A stretch of DNA of 46,714 nt from Bacillota bacterium (GTDB lineage Bacteria; Bacillota; Clostridia; Christensenellales; Aristaeellaceae). The stretch lies in NCBI GenBank assembly GCA_023411175.1, contig JAEYPB010000073.1, forward strand, positions 1 to 46,714. The letters are read 5' to 3'. Position numbers and translations under genes: made by a program. Below are positions 15,575-22,238 of the stretch, in pieces; within the stretch, counting starts at the first letter, position 1, and the number at the start of each line of letters is the position of its first letter. Under the pieces are notes generated by a model, which saw only the letters and a program-made list of their open reading frames with translations, had not been told where the DNA came from and did not search any database.

Positions 15575-15598
15575 TTCAAATCCCGGCTTCTCCGCCAA
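15575..15598 (+). repeat. Attachment repeat, right end of the integrated element
   Basis: An exact copy of the last 23 bases of tRNA-Ser(GCU) plus one A (see 5043-5066). The bases to its left (CATTGCGA) are not tRNA-like, so this is the displaced original 3' end. Confidence 0.9.
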
Positions 15599-15600
15599 AA

Positions 15601-15631
15601 CCCCCGAAACTCAAGCGTTTCGGGGGTTTTT
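15601..15631 (+). terminator. Original tRNA-Ser terminator, now beyond the element
   Basis: CCCCCGAAAC pairs perfectly with GTTTCGGGGG over a 6-base loop and ends in five T. It is immediately downstream of the displaced tRNA 3' end. Confidence 0.85.
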
Positions 15632-15929
15632 CATGCCCTTCGGCTCCCGTACAGAGGACAAAACGTTACCGAAAGTTACGGGAAGTTCTGGCCTGCTTAC
15701 CAATCGTCCACGCATATTCCTCGAGTTTAAGTAGAAGACGCCGAATTCTATCGGTGGGCGCGGTTTATAAAATAGACTTGCAGATGCATATCCCCGTCAT
15801 CAGGAAGAGGCCCCAGCAAAAGGGCTTGATTTGATTGTCTTTACCCAGCGGCGCTTGCGTTTATTTCAAAAGTAATGTAACATGTTATTATAGCTTTGCG
15901 GCTTTATTTTTTTGGAGGGGGGTTTTGCC

Positions 15930-16274
15930 ATGCAATTGTTTGTGCATATCGCAAGCAATACGGAAACCGTCGAGCCCATACTGAACGGGCTATTGGAAAA
16001 TGGCATAAGCGGGGCCACCACGGTGGACTGCAAGGGGATGCTCCGGGTGCTGAACGAATCAACCAGTGAGCCACCCCCGATTCTGGGATCGCTTCGCCAT
16101 TTCCTTAATCCGGAGCATGAATCGGGAAAGATGATTCTGATCGTGCTCAAGGATGAGGACGTCCCAATCGTCAAGGAGATCATTCACCGAATATGCGGGA
16201 GCCTTAAGCAACCGAACGCCGGAATCCTCTTTACAGTACCTGTTATGAATTGGGAAGGAGTATCTCACAAATAA
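15930..16274 (+). CDS. PII-like signalling protein
   Basis: This 114-residue protein has the GlnB/PII ferredoxin-like layout: an opening beta strand (LFVHIASNTE), a helix (VEPILNGLLENGISGATTVD), the KGMLRVL segment before a short T-loop region, IVLKDEDVPIVKEIIHRICG, and the closing GILFTVPV strand. The Tyr of the classic uridylylated T-loop is absent, so it is a PII-like sensor, perhaps of a nucleotide or ion state. The start is the ATG at 15930 behind TTGGAGGGGGG. The stop and the antiporter ATG are one base apart. Tight coupling suggests that it gates the antiporter. Confidence 0.8.
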   Translation: MQLFVHIASNTETVEPILNGLLENGISGATTVDCKGMLRVLNESTSEPPPILGSLRHFLNPEHESGKMILIVLKDEDVPIVKEIIHRICGSLKQPNAGILFTVPVMNWEGVSHK

Positions 16275-16275
16275 A

Positions 16276-17478
16276 ATGCACTCTCTTTTGTATCTGTCAT
16301 TTGCGATGATTGCCGGCCTGCTTGCGACGCGTGCCGCAAAGAAAGTACACCTGCCAAACGTAACCGGCTTTCTGGTTGCCGGTCTTTTGATCGGCCCCTA
16401 TATCTTCAAGCTGATTCCTTCCGAATCCCTTGAAGGGCTTGGATTTATCTCAACCGTTGCGCTGGGGTTCATCGCCTTTTCGATAGGCGGTGAGTTTAAG
16501 CTGTCAAACATCCGCGCGGTGGGGAAAAACGCGGTCATCATCACCTTTGCCCAAGCCCTGGCTACGGTGGCGCTGGTGGATCTGGCGCTTTGGCTTTTTG
16601 GTTATGACGTCCCGCTGGCTATCACGTTGGGGGCCATCGCCACGGCGACGGCTCCTGCAGCCACGCTGATGGTTGTGCGTCAGTACAAGGCTAAGGGACC
16701 TTTGACAAATATGCTGCTGCCTGTTGTCGCCATGGACGACGCCATAGGCCTTATGGTGTATTCGATATCGCTCACCATGGCCAAGGCACTGTCCTCCGGG
16801 CAGGCGATCACCTCGAGAACAATGCTGGTTGAACCGTTGCTGGAAATCGGCCTTTCGCTTATAGTCGGCGTAGCCATAGGGTTTCTTACCTCGCTGGCCA
16901 TGCGTTTTTTCCGCTCCAAGGGCAACCGGCTGTCCATTTGCATTGCTTCGGTTCTCCTGGGTGTGGCGCTGGCCAAGGCATACCATCTATCCGATCTTTT
17001 GCTGTGTATGGCCATTGGTGCTGCCGTGGTCAATCTGCGGGAGGATTCGTCCGAGCTAATGGATCACACGGATGCGTGGACGCCGCCTCTGTTCATGCTG
17101 TTTTTTGTCATTTCCGGTGCGGAGCTGAATATTGCGATGCTTCCGTCGGTGGGGGTTCTCGGGACGATTTATATCCTTGTGCGTTCGCTGGGCAAATACA
17201 CGGGCGCTGCATTGGGGGCTCGCATCGTCAAGGCTCCGCAGACCATTCAGAAATATCTGGGGATTACGCTTCTGCCTCAGGCGGGCGTTGCCATCGGCAT
17301 GGCGCAAGTGGCATCGACAGCGCTTCCCAAATATGGCGCCACCATTCACGCGGTGGTTCTGTGCGCAACCCTCATTTACGAACTACTCGGCCCTGTCGCA
17401 ACGAAAATCGCTTTGACAAAAGCGGGCGAAATCGCCGTCAAACCGAAAAAGTCCAAAGCACAGCTGCTCTCCGAATAA
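16276..17478 (+). CDS. Cation/proton antiporter, CPA2 family (Kef/NapA type)
   Basis: This 400-residue integral membrane protein with about 12-13 helices exchanges monovalent cations (Na+ or K+) for protons. The first helices read LPNVTGFLVAGLLIGPYIF. The ion-binding helix carries ATATAPAATLMVV and then VVAMDDAIGL with D154-D155, the DD pair linked in NapA/NhaA to electrogenic exchange. There is no C-terminal TrkA-N domain; the protein ends after the transport domain, so the PII-like partner may supply regulation. Confidence 0.88.
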   Translation: MHSLLYLSFAMIAGLLATRAAKKVHLPNVTGFLVAGLLIGPYIFKLIPSESLEGLGFISTVALGFIAFSIGGEFKLSNIRAVGKNAVIITFAQALATVALVDLALWLFGYDVPLAITLGAIATATAPAATLMVVRQYKAKGPLTNMLLPVVAMDDAIGLMVYSISLTMAKALSSGQAITSRTMLVEPLLEIGLSLIVGVAIGFLTSLAMRFFRSKGNRLSICIASVLLGVALAKAYHLSDLLLCMAIGAAVVNLREDSSELMDHTDAWTPPLFMLFFVISGAELNIAMLPSVGVLGTIYILVRSLGKYTGAALGARIVKAPQTIQKYLGITLLPQAGVAIGMAQVASTALPKYGATIHAVVLCATLIYELLGPVATKIALTKAGEIAVKPKKSKAQLLSE

Positions 17479-17517
17479 GTTAACCGCTGAGCTCGTTTTG
17501 GGCGGCGATTCCCAAAG

Positions 17518-17760
17518 GGCTGGTTTACTTCGCTCTCAGTAAAGAGAAGCCCTCGGTGGTCGTACCCGCTGCCGCCGCTGATCATGGCCCCTCCCAACGC
17601 CATGACCAGCGAGACCGGGCCATCGACCTTCCCGGTGGGCTTCTTCTTATCAATCCAGATGTTTCCCGCCGGATCGGTGCGAGCGCGTTGTCGGGATTCC
17701 AGCGCAGCGGCCGCCATGCGAGGCGCTTGGAAAGCCCGGCTAAGGCAATAACCGGTGCAT
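17518..17760 (-). pseudogene. Relic of a phage terminase large subunit (C-terminal end, frameshifted)
   Basis: Read on the minus strand, one frame gives LRWNPDNALA; after a shift the next gives RTDPAGNIWIDKKKPTGKVD, then GPVSLVMALGGAMI and a GGSGYDHRGLLF tail. This is the typical end of phage TerL proteins (a nuclease-domain terminus with DKKKxTxKIDGxxALxMAL and a YDxRGLL tail). There is no start codon, the frame is broken and the normal stop is lost into the antiporter gene. It is a remnant of a prophage that once lay here, separate from the element 2 kb to the left. Confidence 0.75.
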
Positions 17761-17768
17761 CCTCCTCC

Positions 17769-17797
17769 GCTGGACACCGATGGTTCTTTTTGCTAAA
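17769..17797 (+). promoter_or_regulatory. Candidate promoter of the FNR-like gene
   Basis: TGGACA (17769-17774) and TAAAAT (17792-17797) are 17 bases apart. It lies about 110 bases before the start codon. Confidence 0.4.
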
Positions 17798-17914
17798 ATG
17801 GCAGAGGAGATGCGTAAAGGGGCGCGGCTTGGATGGATACCAGTCAGCATCCGGCCGTAAAACGCTTGCGAACCACGGGTGTGCTGCGCGTTCGCGCGGA
17901 AATTGGAGGCGGTC

Positions 17915-18634
17915 ATGGCGGATTGCATACGTTGCGGGGCATGCGGGCACGAAAGCTGCGTCGGGAAAGTACCGGTCTTTTCGTCGTTGGGCGGAGAAGA
18001 CCTGGCGCACGTCGCCTCGCTGATCCGACACCGCGATTACCAGAAGGGCGAGATCCTCATTTCCGAAAGGGATCCGCTGGACGAGCTGGTGATCGTCCAT
18101 TCGGGAAGCGTCAAGGCCTACAGGCTCACGCCGGAGGGCAAGGAACAGATTCTCTACGTCTTCAAAGAAGGAGACTTTTTCGGCGAGCGCAATCTCTTTG
18201 GGGATCATCCGGCCTCCTATACGGTGGAAGCGCTGGAGCCGGTCAAAACCTGTTCCTTTAACCGAGACAGCTTCCGTGCGCTGCTGCTTGCGAACCCCGG
18301 CATCGCGATCAAGATCATCGAGGAGCTGGAAAACCGGATCGCCCGGATGGAAAACGCGATCAAGTCGATCGGCGTGCGCAGCGTCGACGGGCGCATCAGC
18401 GCGCTGATCATTGATTTTGCGGACAGGTATGGTTCGACCGTGCCGGAAGGCGTCATGATCCATCTGCCGCTCAGCCGGGAGGGCATGGCCAGCCAACTCG
18501 GAATCGCGCGCGAGACGGTGAGCCGCAAGCTGGGCCAGCTCGAAAGCGAAGGGATGATCCGTTCGCTCAGCAACAGGCGCATCCTCCTCCTCAACCGCGA
18601 GGCGTTGGCCGAAGCCGCGGACATCATCGGCTGA
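17915..18634 (+). CDS. FNR-like Crp-family regulator with N-terminal Cys cluster
   Basis: This 239-residue Crp/Fnr-family transcription factor probably senses O2 or NO. Cysteines 4, 7, 10 and 15 (CIRCGACGHESC) can hold an Fe-S cluster. A cyclic-nucleotide-like beta-barrel (KEGDFFGERNLFGD) spans about 20-130, followed by a dimer helix. A winged HTH lies near 185-215, with recognition helix IARETVSRKLGQLESEGMI. The residues S-R-E-G and R-E-T-V-S-R fit FNR-type half-sites (TTGAT). The start is the ATG at 17915, 6 bases behind TTGGAGG. A matching FNR box starts 12 bases after its stop, upstream of the detoxification genes. Confidence 0.9.
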   Translation: MADCIRCGACGHESCVGKVPVFSSLGGEDLAHVASLIRHRDYQKGEILISERDPLDELVIVHSGSVKAYRLTPEGKEQILYVFKEGDFFGERNLFGDHPASYTVEALEPVKTCSFNRDSFRALLLANPGIAIKIIEELENRIARMENAIKSIGVRSVDGRISALIIDFADRYGSTVPEGVMIHLPLSREGMASQLGIARETVSRKLGQLESEGMIRSLSNRRILLLNREALAEAADIIG

Positions 18635-18645
18635 TTTTCGATTGT

Positions 18646-18687
18646 TTGATCTGAATCACAGATTTACCGCCCGAACCCTGCTACAAT
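18646..18687 (+). promoter_or_regulatory. FNR-type activated promoter of the RIC-ferredoxin-flavodiiron genes
   Basis: TTGATctgaATCAC at 18646-18659 matches the FNR box (TTGAT-N4-ATCAA) in 9 of 10 fixed positions. TACAAT at 18682-18687 is the -10 box and no -35 box is present. With a start about 7 bases after the -10 box, the FNR site is centred at about -41.5, the class II activation position. Confidence 0.75.
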
Positions 18688-18719
18688 GGCTTCACAGAGA
18701 AGACAGGGAGGGCGGATCA

Positions 18720-19382
18720 ATGAACATTCATCAAAATACCACGGTTGGCGAAGTCGCGGCGGCCATGCCGGGCGTGCTGCCGGTTTTTCAGGAACTGAAG
18801 ATCGATTTCTGCTGCGGCGGCAAAAAACCGCTCATGGATGCGCTGGACGAGCGCGGGGTTTCTGTCGACGGGTTCCTGGAACTGGTTGAAGCGCAGCAGG
18901 CTGCGCGACGGAGCGGCGCGGGTACACAGGATTTCTCGCAGATGAACCCGGCGGCTTTGACCCGCTACATCGAGGACACGCACCACGTTTATCTGCGGCA
19001 TGCGCTCCCGGAGATCGACGAAATGCTCCTCCTGGTGCTGAAGGCGCACGGCGGGAACCATCCCGAGCTGTTCGAGGTATACAAGCTGTTCGGGCGTCTG
19101 AAAGCCGACCTGAGTCAGCATCTCGTGAAGGAGGAGGCGCTCCTGTTCCCCGCGCTTTCGCAAAGCGCCGAAGCTGGGGCGCTGGCGGCGGAGATTGTGA
19201 ACGAGCATGAAGGCGCGGGCAAACTGCTCGAGGCGATGCGCGGCGCTTCCTTCGATTATGCGGTTCCCGCGGACGCGTGCATGTCCTACCAAACGGTCTA
19301 CGCGCTACTGCCGGAAATGGAAGCGGATCTGCATCAGCACATTCACCTGGAGAACAATATCCTGATGAAGGGGTTGGCCTAA
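18720..19382 (+). CDS. RIC (repair of iron centres) di-iron protein, ScdA/YtfE type
   Basis: This 220-residue protein repairs Fe-S clusters damaged by NO or oxidants. An N-terminal DUF542 domain has the hallmark FCCGG with C31-C32. A hemerythrin-like four-helix domain follows, with His/Glu ligands in THHVYLRHALPEID, QHLVKEEALLFP, NEHEGAG and HQHIHLENN. The start is the ATG at 18720 behind GGGAGG. It is the first gene after the FNR-type promoter, 64 bases before the ferredoxin gene. Confidence 0.93.
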   Translation: MNIHQNTTVGEVAAAMPGVLPVFQELKIDFCCGGKKPLMDALDERGVSVDGFLELVEAQQAARRSGAGTQDFSQMNPAALTRYIEDTHHVYLRHALPEIDEMLLLVLKAHGGNHPELFEVYKLFGRLKADLSQHLVKEEALLFPALSQSAEAGALAAEIVNEHEGAGKLLEAMRGASFDYAVPADACMSYQTVYALLPEMEADLHQHIHLENNILMKGLA

Positions 19383-19446
19383 TCGGCGCGGATCATTGAT
19401 CGCGCATCGCGGCGAGCCCCGAACGATAAAAAGGGAGGCATGCGAA

Positions 19447-19635
19447 ATGAAGGCGTCTATTGACAGAAGCGGGTGCATTGGGTGCGGACTGTGCGCGTCT
19501 GTGTGCCCCGAGGTGTTCCGGATGGCGGACGACGGATTGGCCGAGGTTTGCGGGAACCCGGTTCCCACCGGCGCGGAGGAGAGCGCCATCGAGGCGCAGG
19601 AGGGCTGCCCGGTCTCTGTGATCATGCTGGAGTAG
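19447..19635 (+). CDS. Ferredoxin, single [4Fe-4S]
   Basis: This 62-residue electron carrier has cluster ligands C10, C13 and C16 (CIGCGLC) and C54 in a GCP motif. C20 and C35 are extra and often form a disulphide in such small ferredoxins. The start is the ATG at 19447 behind GGGAGG; the frame extends upstream without a ribosome site. It sits between RIC and a flavodiiron protein and is a plausible electron donor to either. Confidence 0.92.
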   Translation: MKASIDRSGCIGCGLCASVCPEVFRMADDGLAEVCGNPVPTGAEESAIEAQEGCPVSVIMLE

Positions 19636-19686
19636 TCGTACCAAACGAAGCAAGGGCGCGGCGCGCCGCAATGAGGAGAGGTTCAA

Positions 19687-20895
19687 ATGGTCAAAAAACT
19701 GACGGAGAAGGTAACCTGGGTCGGCAAGACCGACTGGGAACTGACAAAATTCCACGGCGACGAGTACTCGACGCACAGGGGCTCCTCCTACAACGCCTAT
19801 CTGATCCGGGATCAAAAGACGGCGCTGATCGATACGGTATGGCAACCGTTTGACAGGGAGTTTGTCTCACGGCTCCGGCGGGAGGTCAACCTTCATGAGA
19901 TCGACTACATCATCGCCAACCACAGCGAGGTCGACCACAGCGGCGCGCTGGTGGAACTGATGCGGGAAATCCCCAATACGCCGATCTACTGTACGGCCAA
20001 CGGCGCGCGCATCCTGAAGGGACACTACCATCAGGATTGGAACTACGTGACCGTTAAGACCGGGGACACGCTGGATCTGGGCGGCAGCAAGCTGGTCTTT
20101 GTCGAGGCGCCGATGCTGCATTGGCCGGATTCCATGTTCACCTACATGACGGAGGAGAACATCCTGTTCTCCAACGACGCGTTCGGCCAGCACTACGCCA
20201 CGGAATCGCTGTATGACGACGCCGTGGACCAGGCGGAGCTCTTCCACGAAGCGCTGAAGTACTACGCCAACATCCTGACGCCGTTCAGCCCGCTGGTGAC
20301 AAAGAAGATCCTGGAGGTGCTGGGGTTCAACCTCCCGCTCTCCATGATCTGCCCGAGCCACGGCGTGATCTGGCGGAACAACCCCTCGCGGATCGTCGAG
20401 CAGTATCTTTCCTGGGCCGCGAATTATCAGGAGAACCAGGTGACGCTCGTCTACGACACCATGTGGAACTCCACGCGCGTCATGGCGGAATCCATCGCCG
20501 ACGGCATCCGAAGGGCCGACCCTTCCGTGACGGTCAAGCTGATGAACGCCGCCAAGGAAGACAAGAACGACATCCTCACCGAGGTGTTCCGCTCCAAGGC
20601 GATCCTCATTGGCTCGTCCACCATCAACAACGGCCACCTCTACGCCATCGGCGGGCTGCTGGAGATGATCCGGGGTCTGAAATTCAAAAACAAGGCCGCC
20701 GCCGCGTTCGGAAGCTATGGCTGGAGCGGCGAAGCCGTAAAGCAGCTGACCGGAAGCCTGAAGGACGCCGGATTCAGGATCATCGACGACGGCCACCGCG
20801 CGCTGTGGGTGCCCGACGAAATGGAGCGCGCCGCGTGCGCGGAATACGGCGCAAGGTTTGCACAGGCCTTGCAGAAACAGGCCGGCGAAGAATAG
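19687..20895 (+). CDS. Flavodiiron protein (FprA-like O2/NO reductase)
   Basis: This 402-residue cytoplasmic enzyme reduces O2 to water and/or NO to N2O. A metallo-beta-lactamase-like domain (1-250) carries the diiron ligands H79-x-E81-x-D83-H84, H145 in MLHWPDS, D164 and H225. A flavodoxin domain (about 255-395) begins VTLVYDTMWNSTRVMAESIA. No rubredoxin tail is present, so the electrons must come from a separate carrier such as the ferredoxin just upstream. A ribosome site GAGGAGAGG precedes the ATG. It is the last gene of the FNR-controlled group. Confidence 0.95.
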   Translation: MVKKLTEKVTWVGKTDWELTKFHGDEYSTHRGSSYNAYLIRDQKTALIDTVWQPFDREFVSRLRREVNLHEIDYIIANHSEVDHSGALVELMREIPNTPIYCTANGARILKGHYHQDWNYVTVKTGDTLDLGGSKLVFVEAPMLHWPDSMFTYMTEENILFSNDAFGQHYATESLYDDAVDQAELFHEALKYYANILTPFSPLVTKKILEVLGFNLPLSMICPSHGVIWRNNPSRIVEQYLSWAANYQENQVTLVYDTMWNSTRVMAESIADGIRRADPSVTVKLMNAAKEDKNDILTEVFRSKAILIGSSTINNGHLYAIGGLLEMIRGLKFKNKAAAAFGSYGWSGEAVKQLTGSLKDAGFRIIDDGHRALWVPDEMERAACAEYGARFAQALQKQAGEE

Positions 20896-20912
20896 GTGGT
20901 TTAATAAACTGG

Positions 20913-20945
20913 GGCCGCTCCCGGCATGACGCGCCGGGTGCGGCC
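20913..20945 (+). terminator. Terminator of the flavodiiron operon
   Basis: GGCCGC-T-CCCGGC pairs with GCCGGG-T-GCGGCC across a 7-base loop. A short T-tract comes a few bases later (GAAGGCTTTT). It lies between convergent genes. Confidence 0.6.
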
Positions 20946-20968
20946 GAAGGCTTTTGGCGGCCTATGAT

Positions 20969-21409
20969 TTACAGGGTTTCCCTGTCGCAGCAGAGCGAGG
21001 ATGCCTGGAGCATCGCGGTCCAGATTCTGGCGTGGGCGTATTCGTCCCCCAGAATCGAGGTCAGAAGATAGCGTATCTCATCGGTCGGGGCGCACATCGC
21101 CAGTCCGGCATAGCGCTGGATCGCGCCCAGCTCGCCCTGAATGGCGGTCTGCACATCTTCGACAAAGTTACCAGTTGCCGGCGGGCAATCCGGCGGGCAA
21201 GGAATCGCGGGCGGGCAGACGCCCAGCAGCGACGCCTGAATGCGCGCATGGCCGTACTCGTCCCCGACGATGCTCATGATGATCTCTTTCAGGATGGGCG
21301 TCGGAGCTTCGTTTGCGATTTGCGCGTAAAAACCGGCGTCGCAGATTTCATCCAGCAGCGATTCCTCAAGCTGTTCCCTGTAGTTTCGGCACTGACAGCA
21401 TTTTGACAT
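20969..21409 (-). CDS. Ferritin-like protein with two related halves
   Basis: This 146-residue protein of the ferritin-like (rubrerythrin/CotJC-type) superfamily probably binds a di-metal centre. It has two helical hairpins, each ending in D-E-Y-(G/A)-H-A-R-I (near residues 50 and 130), joined by a Pro/Cys linker (PPAIPCPPDCPPATG). Glu residues for the partner ligands are in EEQLEESLL-like and GELGAIQRY helices. An N-terminal CCQC motif could bind a metal. The start is the second ATG (21409), 7 bases from AAGGAG; an ATG at 21415 is too close. It may store or detoxify iron next to the flavodiiron genes. Confidence 0.75.
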   Translation of the reverse strand: MSKCCQCRNYREQLEESLLDEICDAGFYAQIANEAPTPILKEIIMSIVGDEYGHARIQASLLGVCPPAIPCPPDCPPATGNFVEDVQTAIQGELGAIQRYAGLAMCAPTDEIRYLLTSILGDEYAHARIWTAMLQASSLCCDRETL

Positions 21410-21581
21410 AAGCATTCTCCTTGTTTCTGCTTTTAAGCGCCGGGCGCAGACCGGGTTTCACGGCTCGGTATCCACCCGATTTACTATATGCCACAAGAAA
21501 TTTTGCGTTCCTTCCCGACAAGCGCGAAACGGCGTGAAACAGCGGCCTCCCGTTGACCGGCGGCGGCCCGCATCAGGAATC

Positions 21582-21605
21582 GTCCCCGGCGCGTACGCCG
21601 GGGAC
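21582..21605 (-). terminator. Hairpin downstream of the Cys-rich gene
   Basis: GTCCCCGGCG and CGCCGGGGAC form a perfect 10-bp stem with loop CGTA, 14 bases after the stop of the 58-residue gene. No T-tract follows, so termination is uncertain. Confidence 0.4.
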
Positions 21606-21619
21606 ATGGGTGGCCGGTA

Positions 21620-21796
21620 TCAGCAGCAGAAATGAGACCAGCATCTTTCTTCGCAGACCGTGACCCAACAACACCTGCAAGGATCCCAGACGAGGCAGCA
21701 CCTTTGCCAGTTATGGCATCTGTGGCAGCTTCTGTGGCAGCAGTCGTCCCACCAGTCTGGCCGGCAGCGCGAATGGTTCGAACAACAGGAACGCAT
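21620..21796 (-). CDS. 58-residue protein with 16 Cys, 6 Trp and 5 His
   Basis: I do not recognise this protein. The ATG at 21796 follows GGGAGGGGAAACCT, a strong ribosome site. The sequence has CC or CxC pairs at 4-5, 19-20, 33-34, 40-43 and 57-58, and HRSCHRCHNW in the middle; all 16 Cys are spread over the length. It has no hydrophobic signal or membrane segment. The composition suggests a metal-binding or disulphide cross-linked peptide, such as a coat or metallothionein-like protein. It lies upstream of the ferritin-like gene on the same strand, 211 bases away. In-frame starts further upstream lack a ribosome site. Confidence 0.65.
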   Translation of the reverse strand: MRSCCSNHSRCRPDWWDDCCHRSCHRCHNWQRCCLVWDPCRCCWVTVCEERCWSHFCC

Positions 21797-21943
21797 AGGT
21801 TTCCCCTCCCTTATAGAGGCATCCGATGATGGCTTCATTGACAGAATATGCAGCCGCGCAATTTCGGGTTCTTTCGCGCTTTTTCACCGTTTGGAAATGC
21901 CTTCTCTCCCGCCGCCCGGTATGGCTTCGAGGGAATAAAAAAC

Positions 21944-21974
21944 CGCCCCGCGAACGAATGCTGTTCGCGGGGCG
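21944..21974 (+). repeat. Hairpin duplicated from the last hairpin of repeat copy A
   Basis: CGCCCCGCGAAC pairs with GTTCGCGGGGCG over loop GAATGCT. The same sequence with one change recurs at 22181-22211, so the four-hairpin block is flanked by two direct copies. Confidence 0.8.
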
Positions 21975-21980
21975 TGCAAA

Positions 21981-22211
21981 GCATCAAAAAACCTGCTGGT
22001 TTTTTGATGCGAAGGGAAAACCCCTGCGCGCGCCTGAAATTCTCTGGAATTTCCGTGCGGCGCACTGACCAAAGGTGTGGATAGCGCCACCGGTGTCTGC
22101 ACTGGTGGCGCTATCCCGTGCCCGGCGTACACGCCGCCGGGCACGATTGAAACCCACGGGGCCTTTGTTGATCGTCTGAACGCCCCGCGGACGAATGCTG
22201 TTCGCGGGGCG
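21981..22211 (+). repeat. Multi-hairpin repeat, copy A
   Basis: Five hairpins in order: H1 21981-22010 (13-bp stem), H2 22036-22053 (7-bp stem, 4-base loop), H3 22079-22116 (CCACC/GGTGG core), H4 22118-22144 (10-bp stem, loop TACACGC) and H5 22181-22211. H1 to the end of the shared tail (21981-22154) is 174 bp and aligns without net gaps to the reverse complement of 40131-40304. Differences fall in loops or are paired: A-T to G-C in H1 and T-A to C-G in H2. This indicates that the folded form is what is kept. Confidence 0.85.
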
Positions 22212-22238
22212 TGGCCTTTGGCGCAGGCGCCTGAAAGG

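Larger units (their letters stand above)
5043..15598. mobile_element. 10.5-kb integrated element in tRNA-Ser(GCU)
   Basis: It is bounded by 24-bp direct repeats derived from the tRNA 3' end. The gene order is integrase (-), excisionase-like (+), DUF5405-like (+), a long repeat-rich non-coding region, HTH/TerS-like protein (+), a second tyrosine recombinase (+), microproteins (+), nuclease-methylase fusion and methyltransferase (-), and HicB (-). The base composition is less GC-biased than that of the flanking chromosome. No relaxase, coupling protein, replicase, primase or virion gene is recognisable. It may be a phage satellite or a defence-carrying genomic island. It is probably intact, since both ends, int and xis are present. 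Confidence 0.9.
15325..15929. other. Right end of the element and the gap to the PII-like gene
   Basis: Up to 15598 this holds the hicB promoter, one arm-type site and the attachment repeat. Beyond it are the old tRNA terminator and about 300 bases without a convincing gene. A TATTAT near 15890 and a TTTATT/TTTCAA region upstream could form the promoter of the PII-like gene; an AACATGTT palindrome lies beside it. Confidence 0.5.
17479..17914. other. Gap between the antiporter and the FNR-like gene
   Basis: It contains the terminase relic (17518-17760) and a candidate promoter (17769-17797) for the regulator. No other gene is visible. Confidence 0.55.
21797..22238. other. Hairpin-rich non-coding region
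   Basis: No gene is visible. It holds a perfect 12-bp-stem hairpin (21944-21974) and the multi-hairpin repeat copy A (21981-22211), which ends 27 bases before the stop of the Ohr gene. Confidence 0.6.

Noticed and set aside
5043..15598. Integrative conjugative element
   Set aside because: No relaxase, coupling protein or type IV secretion gene is visible, so it is described as a satellite-like or genomic island.
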